Assembly: GCA_019930625.1 (NCBI GenBank)
Contig: CP082844.1
Location: 3,720,001 to 3,784,000, forward strand
Direction: 5' to 3'
Origin: Nocardia asteroides
GTDB taxonomy: Bacteria; Actinomycetota; Actinomycetes; Mycobacteriales; Mycobacteriaceae
Length of the DNA: 64,000 nucleotides
The notes beneath the pieces are model-generated. The model searched no databases, was not told where the DNA came from, and saw only the letters and a list, made by a program, of their open reading frames with translations. Positions 45,679-53,551 of the stretch are shown here, piece after piece. The number at the start of each line of letters is the position of its first letter. Within the stretch, counting starts at the first letter, position 1. A program made the translations under genes and the position numbers.

Positions 45679-46653
45679 TTGAGTTACGTTCCTACGGTGA
45701 GTGACCCAAGTGCGTTGTTTGAAGTTCAGACTCCATCCCAGCCTCGATCAGTCTCGAAGCCTGCTGGCGAGGATGCAGGCTTGGATGAGGTCGTAGCGTG
45801 GTTTCGAGGTCAAAAGAACCTAGAGGCGCGTTTCGCTGCGGTTTTCCGACAAGCTCTCGACGAAGTTCTCGACGGACAGCGAACCGGTCGGTTTGATATT
45901 AATCAGCTTGCGAAGACCGAAAAGACCTATCTCGGCACCAAGGTTGAGATCGTTGTACGCGCTGCCTTCGAGCTTTCTCCCGGTGACCGCATGGACTACA
46001 AAGTTGCAGGCCATGACATCGATGCCAAGTTCTCCTTGTCCGGCGGGTGGGCGATACCGACTGAAGCCATGGGGCATCTCTGCCTGCTCATGGCAGCAAA
46101 TGATCACAAGGGCGTGTTCGACGTGGGCATCATGCGAATACGAGCGGACGTGCTGAACAAGGGCTTCAATAAGGATGGCAAGACAACGATCACCAAGAAT
46201 GCTAGGGAGTCCATCGTCTGGTTGGCTCGAAACTCCTCCCTACCGCGCAACTTGCTGCTCTCGCTTCCGGAGAACGACGTCAAGCAAATCATGGGTGCCA
46301 GGTCAGGGCAGCAGCGGATCAATGAGTTGCTGCGTCGCGTGCAAGGAGTGATTATCGATCGCAACACGGCCGTGACGGTGGCTCAGCAGCATGACGGATT
46401 GAAGCGGTGCCGCGACGCACGTCCGGTACTGCGTCGGGAGGGTATTGCAGTCCTGGGTCATCAAAAAGACAGCCCGAGGATTGCTCGAGGGTTAGAACTG
46501 CCGGTACCGGCGAAGGGTAATTTTATCGCCGTTCGGCTTGTTCGTGTCGCCGACGGTGCTGTTGGTCGACCAGCAGTACTGATAGGTGGGCACCGCTATG
46601 TCGCAGCGCATCCCGAGGAGCCACTTGAGTACCTTCCGGACATCCTTTATTGA
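45679..46653 (+). CDS. NaeI-like type II restriction endonuclease
   Basis: A 324-residue member of the NaeI family. The N-terminal endonuclease domain has DEVLDGQRTGRFDINQLAKT and TEKTYLGTKVEI. The catalytic motif MDYKVAGHDIDAKFS follows (Asp 106, Asp 115, Lys 117), then GWAIPTEAMGHLCLLMAAND. The C-terminal effector domain has ARSGQQRINELLRRVQG and AVLGHQKDSPRIARGLELPVP. NaeI itself recognises GCC^GGC and needs a second site as effector, with topoisomerase-like behaviour when mutated. TTG 45679 has GGAGG about 10 nt upstream; GTG 45697 is possible. It converges on the methyltransferase gene with a 7-bp overlap of ends. Confidence 0.9.
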   Translation: MSYVPTVSDPSALFEVQTPSQPRSVSKPAGEDAGLDEVVAWFRGQKNLEARFAAVFRQALDEVLDGQRTGRFDINQLAKTEKTYLGTKVEIVVRAAFELSPGDRMDYKVAGHDIDAKFSLSGGWAIPTEAMGHLCLLMAANDHKGVFDVGIMRIRADVLNKGFNKDGKTTITKNARESIVWLARNSSLPRNLLLSLPENDVKQIMGARSGQQRINELLRRVQGVIIDRNTAVTVAQQHDGLKRCRDARPVLRREGIAVLGHQKDSPRIARGLELPVPAKGNFIAVRLVRVADGAVGRPAVLIGGHRYVAAHPEEPLEYLPDILY

Positions 46654-47837
46654 TGCCCGTCGCACAACCGGCACGACGGCCGCCTTGACTTCTTTTTGCC
46701 CTGCTCTCCGGCCGTGCCACGCAGGTACGGCTTGAGGTGGTGAGCGATGGCCTCCGCGAGTATGGGCGGAACGGCGTTGCCGATCTGCTTTGCGACCTCG
46801 ATCTTGCTGCCGCACCAACCGAACGAGTCGGGGAAGCTTTGCAGACGTGCTGCCTCATAGTGGGTGATCGGGCGATCCACGCTTCGGTCTGGATCGTGCC
46901 GGTCCCATTGAGGATGCAGGTACTGACCCTTCTCTGGCTTGTAAAACTCGGTCCGAATCGTGAGAGATGGCATATCCCACCGCATACGGCCCATGACGTC
47001 GGTCGTGCCGGTCTTCTTCTCCCTCCAGCACCGCGACAACAAGTGGTCCGGCAGATCGAATCGGCCACCGCCGGGCGGGATATGGCGATAGCGCTGCAGA
47101 GACAGGGCCGTCGGATTGCGTCCAATGTGTAGTTCCGGAGTCTTGAACACCCCTCGTACTCTCTCGCCGAAGACCTGAATCCAGGAGTCGGGCAGTTCCC
47201 GAGTCGGAGGGACCTCGGGGAGACCTGCCAACACATCACTAGTCGTATGCCAGGCTGGCTCGTCTCCCATAGAGCCAGGTCGGCGATGCGTCGGGTTCGG
47301 CAGGGGGATCGAACCGATACGTGATCCGATGACAATCGTCCGCTTGCGCCGCTGTGGAACGCCGAAGTCGGCAGCCAGCAGTAACCCGGACTCTAGGTGA
47401 TACTCCTCCAACAACCCTCCAGGCCGCGCTTCGGCTTGGAGGAGGGCGAACTCGCTGGAGGAGAAAAACCGATCGACGTTCTCGATGACAAAGACCTTCG
47501 GGTGGGCGTGGCGGACGAAGCGGATGTACTCCTTCCACAGCTTGTTTCGTGGGTCGTCCACGTTCTTTGAGCCGAGGTTGGAGAAGCCCTGGCATGGGGG
47601 CCCGCCGATGACGATGTCGGCTTGCGGGATCTCGTCATCGCCTATATCGGCGATGTCGGCGTAGTGGGTGTGGCCCTCACCGAAGTTCAGTGCATAGGTT
47701 GCTGCCGCCTCCAGGTTGAACTCCACCGCCATGACGGGCTTATAGCCCTTAGCGGCCGCAAAGCCTGAGGTCATTCCGCCGCAGCCTGCGAACAAGTCGA
47801 TCATCGTTAAGGATCGTGAACCCACGGTTCGAGACAT
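46647..47837 (-). CDS. DNA (cytosine-5)-methyltransferase
   Basis: A 396-residue C5-methyltransferase. Motif I is DLFAGCGGMTSGF, motif IV GGPPCQGFSNLGS (catalytic Cys near 82), motif VI ENVDRF, motif VIII QRRKRTIVIG, then a target-recognition region about 225-310 and motifs IX/X (YEAARLQSFPDSF, KQIGNAVPP). It is the only methyltransferase in the locus and presumably protects the GCCGGC-type site of both flanking endonucleases. The ATG overlaps the stop of a 21-codon upstream ORF (TAATG). A perfect 26-bp palindrome lies about 80 bp upstream, suggesting feedback control. Confidence 0.95.
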   Translation of the reverse strand: MSRTVGSRSLTMIDLFAGCGGMTSGFAAAKGYKPVMAVEFNLEAAATYALNFGEGHTHYADIADIGDDEIPQADIVIGGPPCQGFSNLGSKNVDDPRNKLWKEYIRFVRHAHPKVFVIENVDRFFSSSEFALLQAEARPGGLLEEYHLESGLLLAADFGVPQRRKRTIVIGSRIGSIPLPNPTHRRPGSMGDEPAWHTTSDVLAGLPEVPPTRELPDSWIQVFGERVRGVFKTPELHIGRNPTALSLQRYRHIPPGGGRFDLPDHLLSRCWREKKTGTTDVMGRMRWDMPSLTIRTEFYKPEKGQYLHPQWDRHDPDRSVDRPITHYEAARLQSFPDSFGWCGSKIEVAKQIGNAVPPILAEAIAHHLKPYLRGTAGEQGKKKSRRPSCRLCDGHQ

Positions 47838-47902
47838 TAGCCGACCCCTCCGACAATCCGCCGGATTGCCTGTACAAGTTCGCTCCAGTGATTTGCTTGC
47901 AT
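47837..47902 (-). CDS. 21-residue upstream ORF coupled to the methyltransferase
   Basis: ATG 47902 has GGGGAG 5 nt upstream, the best ribosome-binding site of the locus. The peptide begins MQANHWSELVQAIRR and ends GGVG. Its TAA overlaps the methyltransferase ATG as TAATG, so translation of the enzyme is probably coupled to it. It starts 14 bp after the 26-bp palindrome. It may be only a translation-coupling leader or may have a function of its own. Confidence 0.6.
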   Translation of the reverse strand: MQANHWSELVQAIRRIVGGVG

Positions 47903-47915
47903 GTCATCTCCCCAA

Positions 47916-47941
47916 GTCAGAGGTGGATATCCACCTCTGAC
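47916..47941. promoter_or_regulatory. Perfect 26-bp palindromic operator O1
   Basis: The half-site GTCAGAGGTGGAT is followed immediately by its exact reverse complement. It lies in the divergent region between the methyltransferase leader and the RHH-like gene. The inner AGGTGGATATCCACCT is shared in part with a second site 35 bp away. Confidence 0.8.
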
Positions 47942-47956
47942 TGTATCGCATGCTTC

Positions 47957-47971
47957 GATGGATATCCACCT
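47957..47971. promoter_or_regulatory. Second operator-like site O2
   Basis: TGGATATCCACCT repeats 13 nt of O1, with the 10-bp palindrome TGGATATCCA at 47959-47968. The centres of O1 and O2 are 35 bp apart. O2 lies about 17 bp before the ATG of the RHH-like gene. Confidence 0.65.
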
Positions 47972-47987
47972 GTAGGATGGTGGAACC

Positions 47988-48188
47988 ATGCCCAGCCAAC
48001 ACCGCTTCCCTGCCGCGATCTACCGGGCCGACCCCCAGCTGCAACGAAGAGTGAAGATGGCTGTCAGTCAGTTGGATTCGGACGTCAACAGCCACATCGT
48101 GGCTTTCCTTCGCTGGCTGGTGCACGACACCGAAGAACTACCACCTCGACCAGCCAGGCCGGTACCGCGGATTGACGAGACAAAATGA
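47988..48188 (+). CDS. Ribbon-helix-helix-like small protein, candidate RM controller
   Basis: A 66-residue protein with a layout fitting a ribbon-helix-helix DNA-binding fold. There is a short strand (HRFPAAIYR), helix A (DPQLQRRVKMAVSQLD), a turn with S.VN and helix B (SHIVAFLRWLVHD), then a Pro/Arg tail. It is divergent from the methyltransferase, with two palindromic sites in between. GGATGGTGG precedes the ATG. This suggests a repressor or controller acting on the restriction-modification locus and on itself. The fold is inferred from pattern only. The 146 bp downstream hold no supported gene. Confidence 0.6.
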   Translation: MPSQHRFPAAIYRADPQLQRRVKMAVSQLDSDVNSHIVAFLRWLVHDTEELPPRPARPVPRIDETK

Positions 48189-48334
48189 GGGCGGGGTCCG
48201 AGATAGTGCCGCGATTCTGATTCGAACTGGTAGCTGGTCCTGAGTACTGCACCAGTGTGCGGCTGCGTCCGCTTCGCCTGTCGACGTCGCGCTCCTTGGC
48301 AACGCGAGGACCTCCGCAACACAGTTGAGGACGT

Positions 48335-49699
48335 TCAGGCCGACGGCGTGGTCAGCGCTGCGTTACGCAACCGCACCGTCACCGGGAGGTGGTTCACTTC
48401 CAGGGTCGCGCGCGCAACTTCGTGCACAGCAGCGCCCGGCACCAACTCCAGCCGCGCCCGCGCAACGACCGTAGCCAAAATGGCGACCGCTTCGTACCAC
48501 GCGAACGGTTCGCCGATGCAGTTTCGGTTGCCGAGGCCGAAGGGCTGGTATATCCCGGATCGGGTGACGGTCGTGCGGTATTCCGGCGTCCATCGGTCCG
48601 GGTCGAACCGGGCCGGATCGTCGAAGTGCTTCGGGTTGTTGTGCAGCGTGTACGGCGAGTAGAAGAGCGTGGTGCCCGCGGGGAGTGGGACTCCGCCGAG
48701 GTCGAGTTTCTCGATCGTCTCGCGTGTGCCGAGCCAGGTGGGAGCGTATCGGCGCAGTGTCTCTGCCATCACTCGTTCGGTGTATTGGAGACGCTGGATG
48801 TTGTCAGCGGTTACCGGGCCGCCGCGCAGCACCTCGGCGACTTCCTCTTCGACTCGCTCTCGCACGTCCGCGCGCCGCGCCAACTCGTAGAAGGCGAAAG
48901 CCATGGTGTTGGCTGTGGTTGCGAAACCCGCGGCGTAGAGCGTCATCACCTCGTCGTGGAGTTCTCGATCGGTGAGTCCGGTGCCGTCGTCGAAACGGGC
49001 TGTGAGCAGCATCGACACCAAGTCGCCGTAATCGGTTTCGCCTGCTCGGTATTCGGCGATGATGCGGTCGATCGCATCGGAGAGCCTGCGCACTGCGGCG
49101 TCGAAAGTGCGGTTGCGCAGTGGGATGTGCGCCAGCCACGGCAGCATGGTGCGTTTCGGTAGCTCGTCGACGATCACCGGAAACGAACGCAGCGACTCCG
49201 CGACCACCGCTTCGCCGAGTTCGCTGGCGAACAAAGCCTTCGCGACGATCCGCATAGCCAGCACCCGCAACCGGTCATCGAGCTCCAATCGCGCGCCGTC
49301 ACTCCAGCCGTCCACCATGGCATCGGCTTCCTGCTGCATGATCCGCACATAGTCGGCGATCTTCTCGTGGTGAAAGGCCGGTGCCATCAGGCGGCGATGC
49401 CGCAGGTGCTTGGGCTCGGCCGACACCGACAGACCATCGCCCAGCAGTGCGCGCATGGCCTCGAAGAACGCCCCCTTCTCGACGCTGTGCGCCTCCTTGC
49501 CGCGCAGCAACGAAACGATCAGCTCCGGCGCGGTCACCAGGTAGGCGTCTCTGCTGCCCAACCGGATGCGCGCCAACGGCTCCGGCGCCCGGTGCAGCTC
49601 GGCGAAGAATTCCAATGGCCTGCGTCGTAGGGTCAGGCCGTGACCGACGACCGGCCATGCTCGCTGGACCGGGCGGCCGACAGCCGTACGCGTACTCAT
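48335..49699 (-). CDS. Cytochrome P450 with altered I-helix
   Basis: A 454-residue P450. The heme-binding loop PFGLGNRNCIGEPFA is canonical (Cys near 394), and the K-helix ETLRRY keeps ExxR (313-316). The I-helix reads YAAGFATTANT: the two Thr are present, but the acidic residue of (A/G)GxD/ETT is Ala at 260. The N-terminus has the Pro-rich WPVVGHGLTLRRRPLEFF typical of soluble bacterial P450s of the CYP4/CYP102-related group. ATG 49699 has GAGGGG 6 nt upstream. No redox partner gene is adjacent. The substrate is unknown. Confidence 0.9.
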   Translation of the reverse strand: MSTRTAVGRPVQRAWPVVGHGLTLRRRPLEFFAELHRAPEPLARIRLGSRDAYLVTAPELIVSLLRGKEAHSVEKGAFFEAMRALLGDGLSVSAEPKHLRHRRLMAPAFHHEKIADYVRIMQQEADAMVDGWSDGARLELDDRLRVLAMRIVAKALFASELGEAVVAESLRSFPVIVDELPKRTMLPWLAHIPLRNRTFDAAVRRLSDAIDRIIAEYRAGETDYGDLVSMLLTARFDDGTGLTDRELHDEVMTLYAAGFATTANTMAFAFYELARRADVRERVEEEVAEVLRGGPVTADNIQRLQYTERVMAETLRRYAPTWLGTRETIEKLDLGGVPLPAGTTLFYSPYTLHNNPKHFDDPARFDPDRWTPEYRTTVTRSGIYQPFGLGNRNCIGEPFAWYEAVAILATVVARARLELVPGAAVHEVARATLEVNHLPVTVRLRNAALTTPSA

Positions 49700-49826
49700 G
49701 AAGGCCCCTCGTGAGAGTTCCTTCGCCATTTTCGCTTACCTGTTCGCGTTTGTCGCGGCCGTCGACAGTGAGTGCCGGGATGTCGCGCGGAGGACGTTGG
49801 GATAGGGTTCGGCGGGAGGTTCGGGG

Positions 49827-50294
49827 ATGAGTTTCAGGCTGGCGGCATACGCCGTCTGCATCGAGGATGGACGGGTGCTGCTCGTCCGTTACGTACCACC
49901 GAGGGGCGAGACCAACTGGACTCTTCCGGGCGGTGGGGTCGAGCACGCGGAGGACCCGTTCGACGCGGTGACCCGAGAGCTCGCTGAAGAAACCGGCTGC
50001 CACGGGGTGGTCGAACGTCTACTCGGCGTGGACTCGAGGGTAATTCCCGCGGCAGCCGCGCATGCCGGATCCGAGCACCAGAATATCGGCATCTTCTACC
50101 GGGTCCGCGTTACCGGCGGGCGACTGCGGCATGAGCCCAATGGTGAGACCGCCGAGCCGATCTGGACCCCGATTCCCGATGTCGCCTGGCTGCGCCGGTC
50201 ATCACTGGTCGACATCGGTCTGGCGCTGGCTCGGACCGCTCCGGCAACCGGCCATGTCGCTCCCGTCCCGGTCGGCGGCTTGATCCAGCATTGA
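49827..50294 (+). CDS. Nudix hydrolase
   Basis: A 155-residue Nudix domain. The box is intact: GGGVEHAEDPFDAVTRELAE followed by ETG (GX5EX7REUXEEXGU). The preceding LVRYVPPRGETNWTLPGGG segment is usual. Such proteins hydrolyse nucleoside diphosphates linked to another group; the substrate cannot be predicted. It diverges from the P450 gene across 127 bp and is convergent with iolG. Confidence 0.9.
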   Translation: MSFRLAAYAVCIEDGRVLLVRYVPPRGETNWTLPGGGVEHAEDPFDAVTRELAEETGCHGVVERLLGVDSRVIPAAAAHAGSEHQNIGIFYRVRVTGGRLRHEPNGETAEPIWTPIPDVAWLRRSSLVDIGLALARTAPATGHVAPVPVGGLIQH

Positions 50295-50332
50295 AGCGCT
50301 GCCAGCCTCTCTCGGGTCTTCCCGGCGACCTC

Positions 50333-51352
50333 TCAACGCCGGACTTCAGCTATCTCGACAGCCCGGCCGTCCCGCCGAGACAGATCGCAGGCTTCGGCAA
50401 CGTAGAACGCCTCCAATGCGTCGGCCGGAGGGCAGGGATTCTCGAGTTGACCGGTCGCGACTTCGATGAACGCCGCCAATTCGTCGGCATAGGCCAAACG
50501 GAACCGCTCCATGAAACCCCCATAGGGGGGATAGAGGGAGGGGCTGTGGTCGGGTTCGACGGAAGTCAGCGGCGCGCGGTCGTCCAGTCCGACAATGGCG
50601 TTCCCCTCGGAGCCCAACGCCTCGAGCCGGACGTCGTATCCCGCCCCGTTGTAGCGGGTCAGCGACACGGTCGCGAGGGTTCCGTCGTCCAGGCGCAACA
50701 GCACGGCGGCGGTGTCCACGTCGTCTGCTTCGGCGAAGAACGGCGCACCCCGGTTCGCCCCGAGCGCGAACACCTCGGTGACCTCCCGCCCCGTCACCCA
50801 CCGGATGATGTCGAAATCGTGCACCCCGCAGTCGCGGAAGATGCCGCCTGAGCGCGGGATGTAGTCGGCGGGCGGCGGAGAAGGGTCGAGGGTGGTCGCG
50901 CGCAACGTATGCAGCCAGCCGAGTTCGCCCGACCGGACGGCGTCGCGGGCGGCTCGGTAGCCGGCGTCGAAGCGGCGTTGGAAGCCGATCTGGACGGGAA
51001 CGCGGGAGTCGCGGATGTGGTCGACCACGGCGAGGGTGCCGGTGATGTCGGCGGCCACGGGCTTCTCACAGAAGACGGGGATGCCCGCGTCGACGGCGCG
51101 GATGATCAGGTCGGGGTGGGAGTCGGTGGCGGTGGCGATGATCAGGCCGTCGAGGTCGGCGGCGAAGAGGGCGTCGAGGTCGGGGGCGAATTCGATGCCG
51201 AGGTCGGTGGCGGCGGCGCGGGCGCGGTCGGGGACGGCGTCGGCGACCAGGACGGTGGCCACGTTCGGGAGTTTCCTCAGGGTAGCGGCGTGCGAGGTCC
51301 CGATGCGGCCGGTTCCGGCGAGGCCCAGCGTGACGGCTCGGTGGGAGGACAT
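50333..51352 (-). CDS. iolG: Myo-inositol 2-dehydrogenase-like oxidoreductase
   Basis: A 339-residue Gfo/Idh/MocA dehydrogenase. The Rossmann motif is LGLAGTGRIGTSHAATLRKLPN, EKPVAADI supplies the conserved Lys, and the catalytic segment SGGIFRDCGVHDFDIIRWVTG has the Asp and His of inositol dehydrogenases. It should oxidise myo-inositol to scyllo-inosose with NAD, the first step of the pathway encoded to the right. AAGGAG lies 6 nt before the ATG. It is followed from 11 bp upstream by lacI in the same leftward direction, so the two form an operon divergent from iolE. Confidence 0.87.
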   Translation of the reverse strand: MSSHRAVTLGLAGTGRIGTSHAATLRKLPNVATVLVADAVPDRARAAATDLGIEFAPDLDALFAADLDGLIIATATDSHPDLIIRAVDAGIPVFCEKPVAADITGTLAVVDHIRDSRVPVQIGFQRRFDAGYRAARDAVRSGELGWLHTLRATTLDPSPPPADYIPRSGGIFRDCGVHDFDIIRWVTGREVTEVFALGANRGAPFFAEADDVDTAAVLLRLDDGTLATVSLTRYNGAGYDVRLEALGSEGNAIVGLDDRAPLTSVEPDHSPSLYPPYGGFMERFRLAYADELAAFIEVATGQLENPCPPADALEAFYVAEACDLSRRDGRAVEIAEVRR

Positions 51353-51362
51353 CGGCTCTCCT

Positions 51363-52397
51363 TCAGGGGGAATCGCGACGGGCATCAGGGACGGTTCGGC
51401 GTGGGGCGGTCGTGGTGGCGCGAACGATGAGCGAGGGTTCCACTCGGCGGCGGACCGGTGTGGTGCGGCCGTCGCGGAGGCGTTCGGCGAGGGCGTCGAT
51501 CGCGAGGCGGCCCATCCGGATGCGCGGTTGGTCGATGGTGGTCAGCGCGACGTGCCGCAGGGCGGCCAGCGAGGTGTTGTCGTAGCCGACCACCGAGACG
51601 TCCTCCGGCACCCGCAATCCCGCTTCCTCCAGCGCGGACATCGCCCCCACGGCGTTGAAGTCGTTGCCGCACACCAGCGCCGTGGGAAAGTTGTCGTGGG
51701 AGAACAGGTTCAGCAGTTTGCGCACCGCGGCCATGCCCGCGGAGTCGGTGTGCTCGCTGGGCACGACCATCGGTTCCAGGCCGTGGCGTTGCATGGCGGC
51801 GCGGTAGCCCTTGCGGCGCGGCGCGGAGGTGAAAGCGCCGCCGCCGTCCATGTGGACGATGCGCCGATGCCCGAGCGAGACCAGGTGATCGACGGCGAGG
51901 GCGGCGCCTGCCTCGCCGTCGTCGGTGACAGTGTCGACAGCGGCGACGGTGGAGGAGCGGGAGACCAGCACCAAGGGAGCTTGGTGCGCCGCTGCGCGAA
52001 TGGCGGCGGCGGGCAGGATGGGGGACAGCAGGATGACGCCGCCGGGCCGGAAGGAGAGCAGGCTCTCCAACGCGGTGCGTTCGCGCGCTGCGCTGCGCCG
52101 GCCGGTGTTGAGGATCAGTTCGAGGCCGGATTCCCGCGCGGCGGCGTCCATGCCCTCGACGACATCGGCGAAGAAGGCGTTGCGCAGGTCGGAGACCATG
52201 ACGCCGACGATGTTCGAGGTACGGCTGGCCAGCGACCGGGCCATGAAGTGCGGTTGATAGCCGAGGTCTTTCGCCGCGTCCAGCACGGCGCGGCGGCGGT
52301 GCTCGCTGACCTTGGGGGAGTTGCGCATGACGAGTGAGACCAGAGCGCGGGAGACGCCCGCGCGGGCGGCGACGTCCTCCATGGTCGGGCGTGCCAT
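51363..52397 (-). CDS. LacI-family repressor of the inositol cluster
   Basis: A 344-residue LacI regulator. The helix-turn-helix is TMEDVAARAGVSRALVSLVMRNSPKVSEHRR, a hinge helix follows, then a periplasmic-binding-protein-like sensor domain with VPEDVSVVGYDNTSLAALRHVALTTIDQP. GGAGG precedes the ATG at 52397. Two perfect palindromes around GAGCGCTC occupy the divergent region with iolE, the expected operator type for this family. The inducer is probably inositol or a catabolite. Other actinobacteria often use GntR-type IolR instead. Confidence 0.92.
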   Translation of the reverse strand: MARPTMEDVAARAGVSRALVSLVMRNSPKVSEHRRRAVLDAAKDLGYQPHFMARSLASRTSNIVGVMVSDLRNAFFADVVEGMDAAARESGLELILNTGRRSAARERTALESLLSFRPGGVILLSPILPAAAIRAAAHQAPLVLVSRSSTVAAVDTVTDDGEAGAALAVDHLVSLGHRRIVHMDGGGAFTSAPRRKGYRAAMQRHGLEPMVVPSEHTDSAGMAAVRKLLNLFSHDNFPTALVCGNDFNAVGAMSALEEAGLRVPEDVSVVGYDNTSLAALRHVALTTIDQPRIRMGRLAIDALAERLRDGRTTPVRRRVEPSLIVRATTTAPRRTVPDARRDSP

Positions 52398-52465
52398 GTC
52401 GCCTCCGTTCCCGTCCTCCGAGCCCTGCCGGGTCGGACGATACAAGGTGGGTGGGAGCGAGGCAA

Positions 52466-52477
52466 TAGAGCGCTCTA
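52466..52477. promoter_or_regulatory. LacI operator candidate near lacI
   Basis: TAGAGCGCTCTA is a 12-bp perfect palindrome 69 bp upstream of the LacI ATG. It shares AGAGCGCTCT/GGAGCGCTCC symmetry with the site next to the iolE promoter. Confidence 0.7.
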
Positions 52478-52559
52478 ATCGGACTCCCCGGACACCGCTA
52501 CTCAGTCAAATCCGAAATATCCGCAGGTAGTGACGCTTTGGGTAATGAATAGGCGGCTC

Positions 52560-52601
52560 TTGACACGATATGACCTGCGTTACATAGTTGGAGCGCTCCA
52601 A
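52560..52601 (+). promoter_or_regulatory. iol promoter with overlapping LacI operator
   Basis: TTGACA at 52560-52565 is a consensus -35. The -10 lies at 52581-52588 (TACATAGT, spacing 15-17). The 14-bp perfect palindrome TTGGAGCGCTCCAA at 52588-52601 begins at the expected start point, so a bound LacI protein would block initiation. It drives iolE and the genes downstream. Confidence 0.75.
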
Positions 52602-52640
52602 CAGAGCGCAGTCAACTCGACGTCGAAGGTCGGAGTGCCG

Positions 52641-53537
52641 ATGACCGAATCCCTCTCCCCACTGCGCATCGCGGCCGCGCCGATCTCGTGGGGAGTCTGC
52701 GAGGTCCCCGGCTGGGGCCACGTGCTCGACGCACGCACCGTCCTGTCGGAGATGGCCGCGCTCGGCCTGACTGCCACCGAGCTCGGACCACCCGGCTACC
52801 TGCCGGGCGACCCGGGTGAACTGCGTCGGCTGCTCGAGAACTTCGGAATCGCTCCGGTCGGCGGGTTCCTCGCCGTCGTGCTGCACCGCGATCGGCAGTC
52901 GGCCCTCGCGCACGCCGAGCGCACGGCGGCGTTGCTGGCCGCCACGGGTGCGGAAGTCCTCGTGCTCGCCGCCGCGACGGGTCTCGGCGGATACGACGAG
53001 CGCCCGCGCCTCGACGACGCAGAATGGCGGGCCTTGGTCGACGCCTCCCGCGCCATCCGCGATGCCGCCGCCGCGCACGGCCTGCGCACGGTACTGCACC
53101 CGCATGTCGGCACGCACGTGGCGAGCGAGGCCGAGGTCGAGCGGTTCCTCGCCGATTCCGACCTCGACATCTGCCTGGACACCGGGCATCTGCTCATCGG
53201 CGGCGCCGATCCGGTCCGGCTCGCGCGGCGACATGCCGAGCGGATCGGGCACATCCATCTCAAGGACGTCCGTGGCGCGCTGGCCGAGGAGGTCCGCGCC
53301 GGAACGCTGGAGTACAGCGCGGCCGTGCGCCGTGGGCTGTATGTCCCACTGGGTGAGGGTGACGTCGATATCGCGGCACTCGTGCGCACCGTGCAGGCCA
53401 CGGGCTATCGGGGCTGGTACGTGCTGGAGCAGGACACCGCGCTGTGGCCGGGCGACTCGGCGCGGCAGGCGAGCATCGACACCGGGCGCAGCTTGCGCCG
53501 TCTCGCGGACATCGCGCTGGCCGCGGCCGGGATCTAG
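52641..53537 (+). CDS. iolE: Inosose dehydratase-like TIM-barrel protein
   Basis: A 298-residue AP-endonuclease-2-like TIM barrel (IolE family). The opening AAAPISWGVCEVPGWGHVLD is diagnostic for inosose dehydratases, and metal-binding residues appear in LHPHVGTHV, CLDTGHLLIG, HIHLKDV and GWYVLEQD. IolE converts scyllo-inosose to 3,5/4-trihydroxycyclohexane-dione. GGAG lies 5 nt before ATG 52641. It is the first gene of the rightward operon under the LacI-controlled promoter. Confidence 0.9.
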   Translation: MTESLSPLRIAAAPISWGVCEVPGWGHVLDARTVLSEMAALGLTATELGPPGYLPGDPGELRRLLENFGIAPVGGFLAVVLHRDRQSALAHAERTAALLAATGAEVLVLAAATGLGGYDERPRLDDAEWRALVDASRAIRDAAAAHGLRTVLHPHVGTHVASEAEVERFLADSDLDICLDTGHLLIGGADPVRLARRHAERIGHIHLKDVRGALAEEVRAGTLEYSAAVRRGLYVPLGEGDVDIAALVRTVQATGYRGWYVLEQDTALWPGDSARQASIDTGRSLRRLADIALAAAGI

Positions 53538-53551
53538 AGGAAGCGACGAGG

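Noticed and set aside
48200..48250. TTCGAA-containing stretch resembling a tRNA T-loop at the edge of the RM island
   Set aside because: The flanking bases cannot form the T-stem and no acceptor or anticodon arm is present, so it is not a tRNA end or attachment site.
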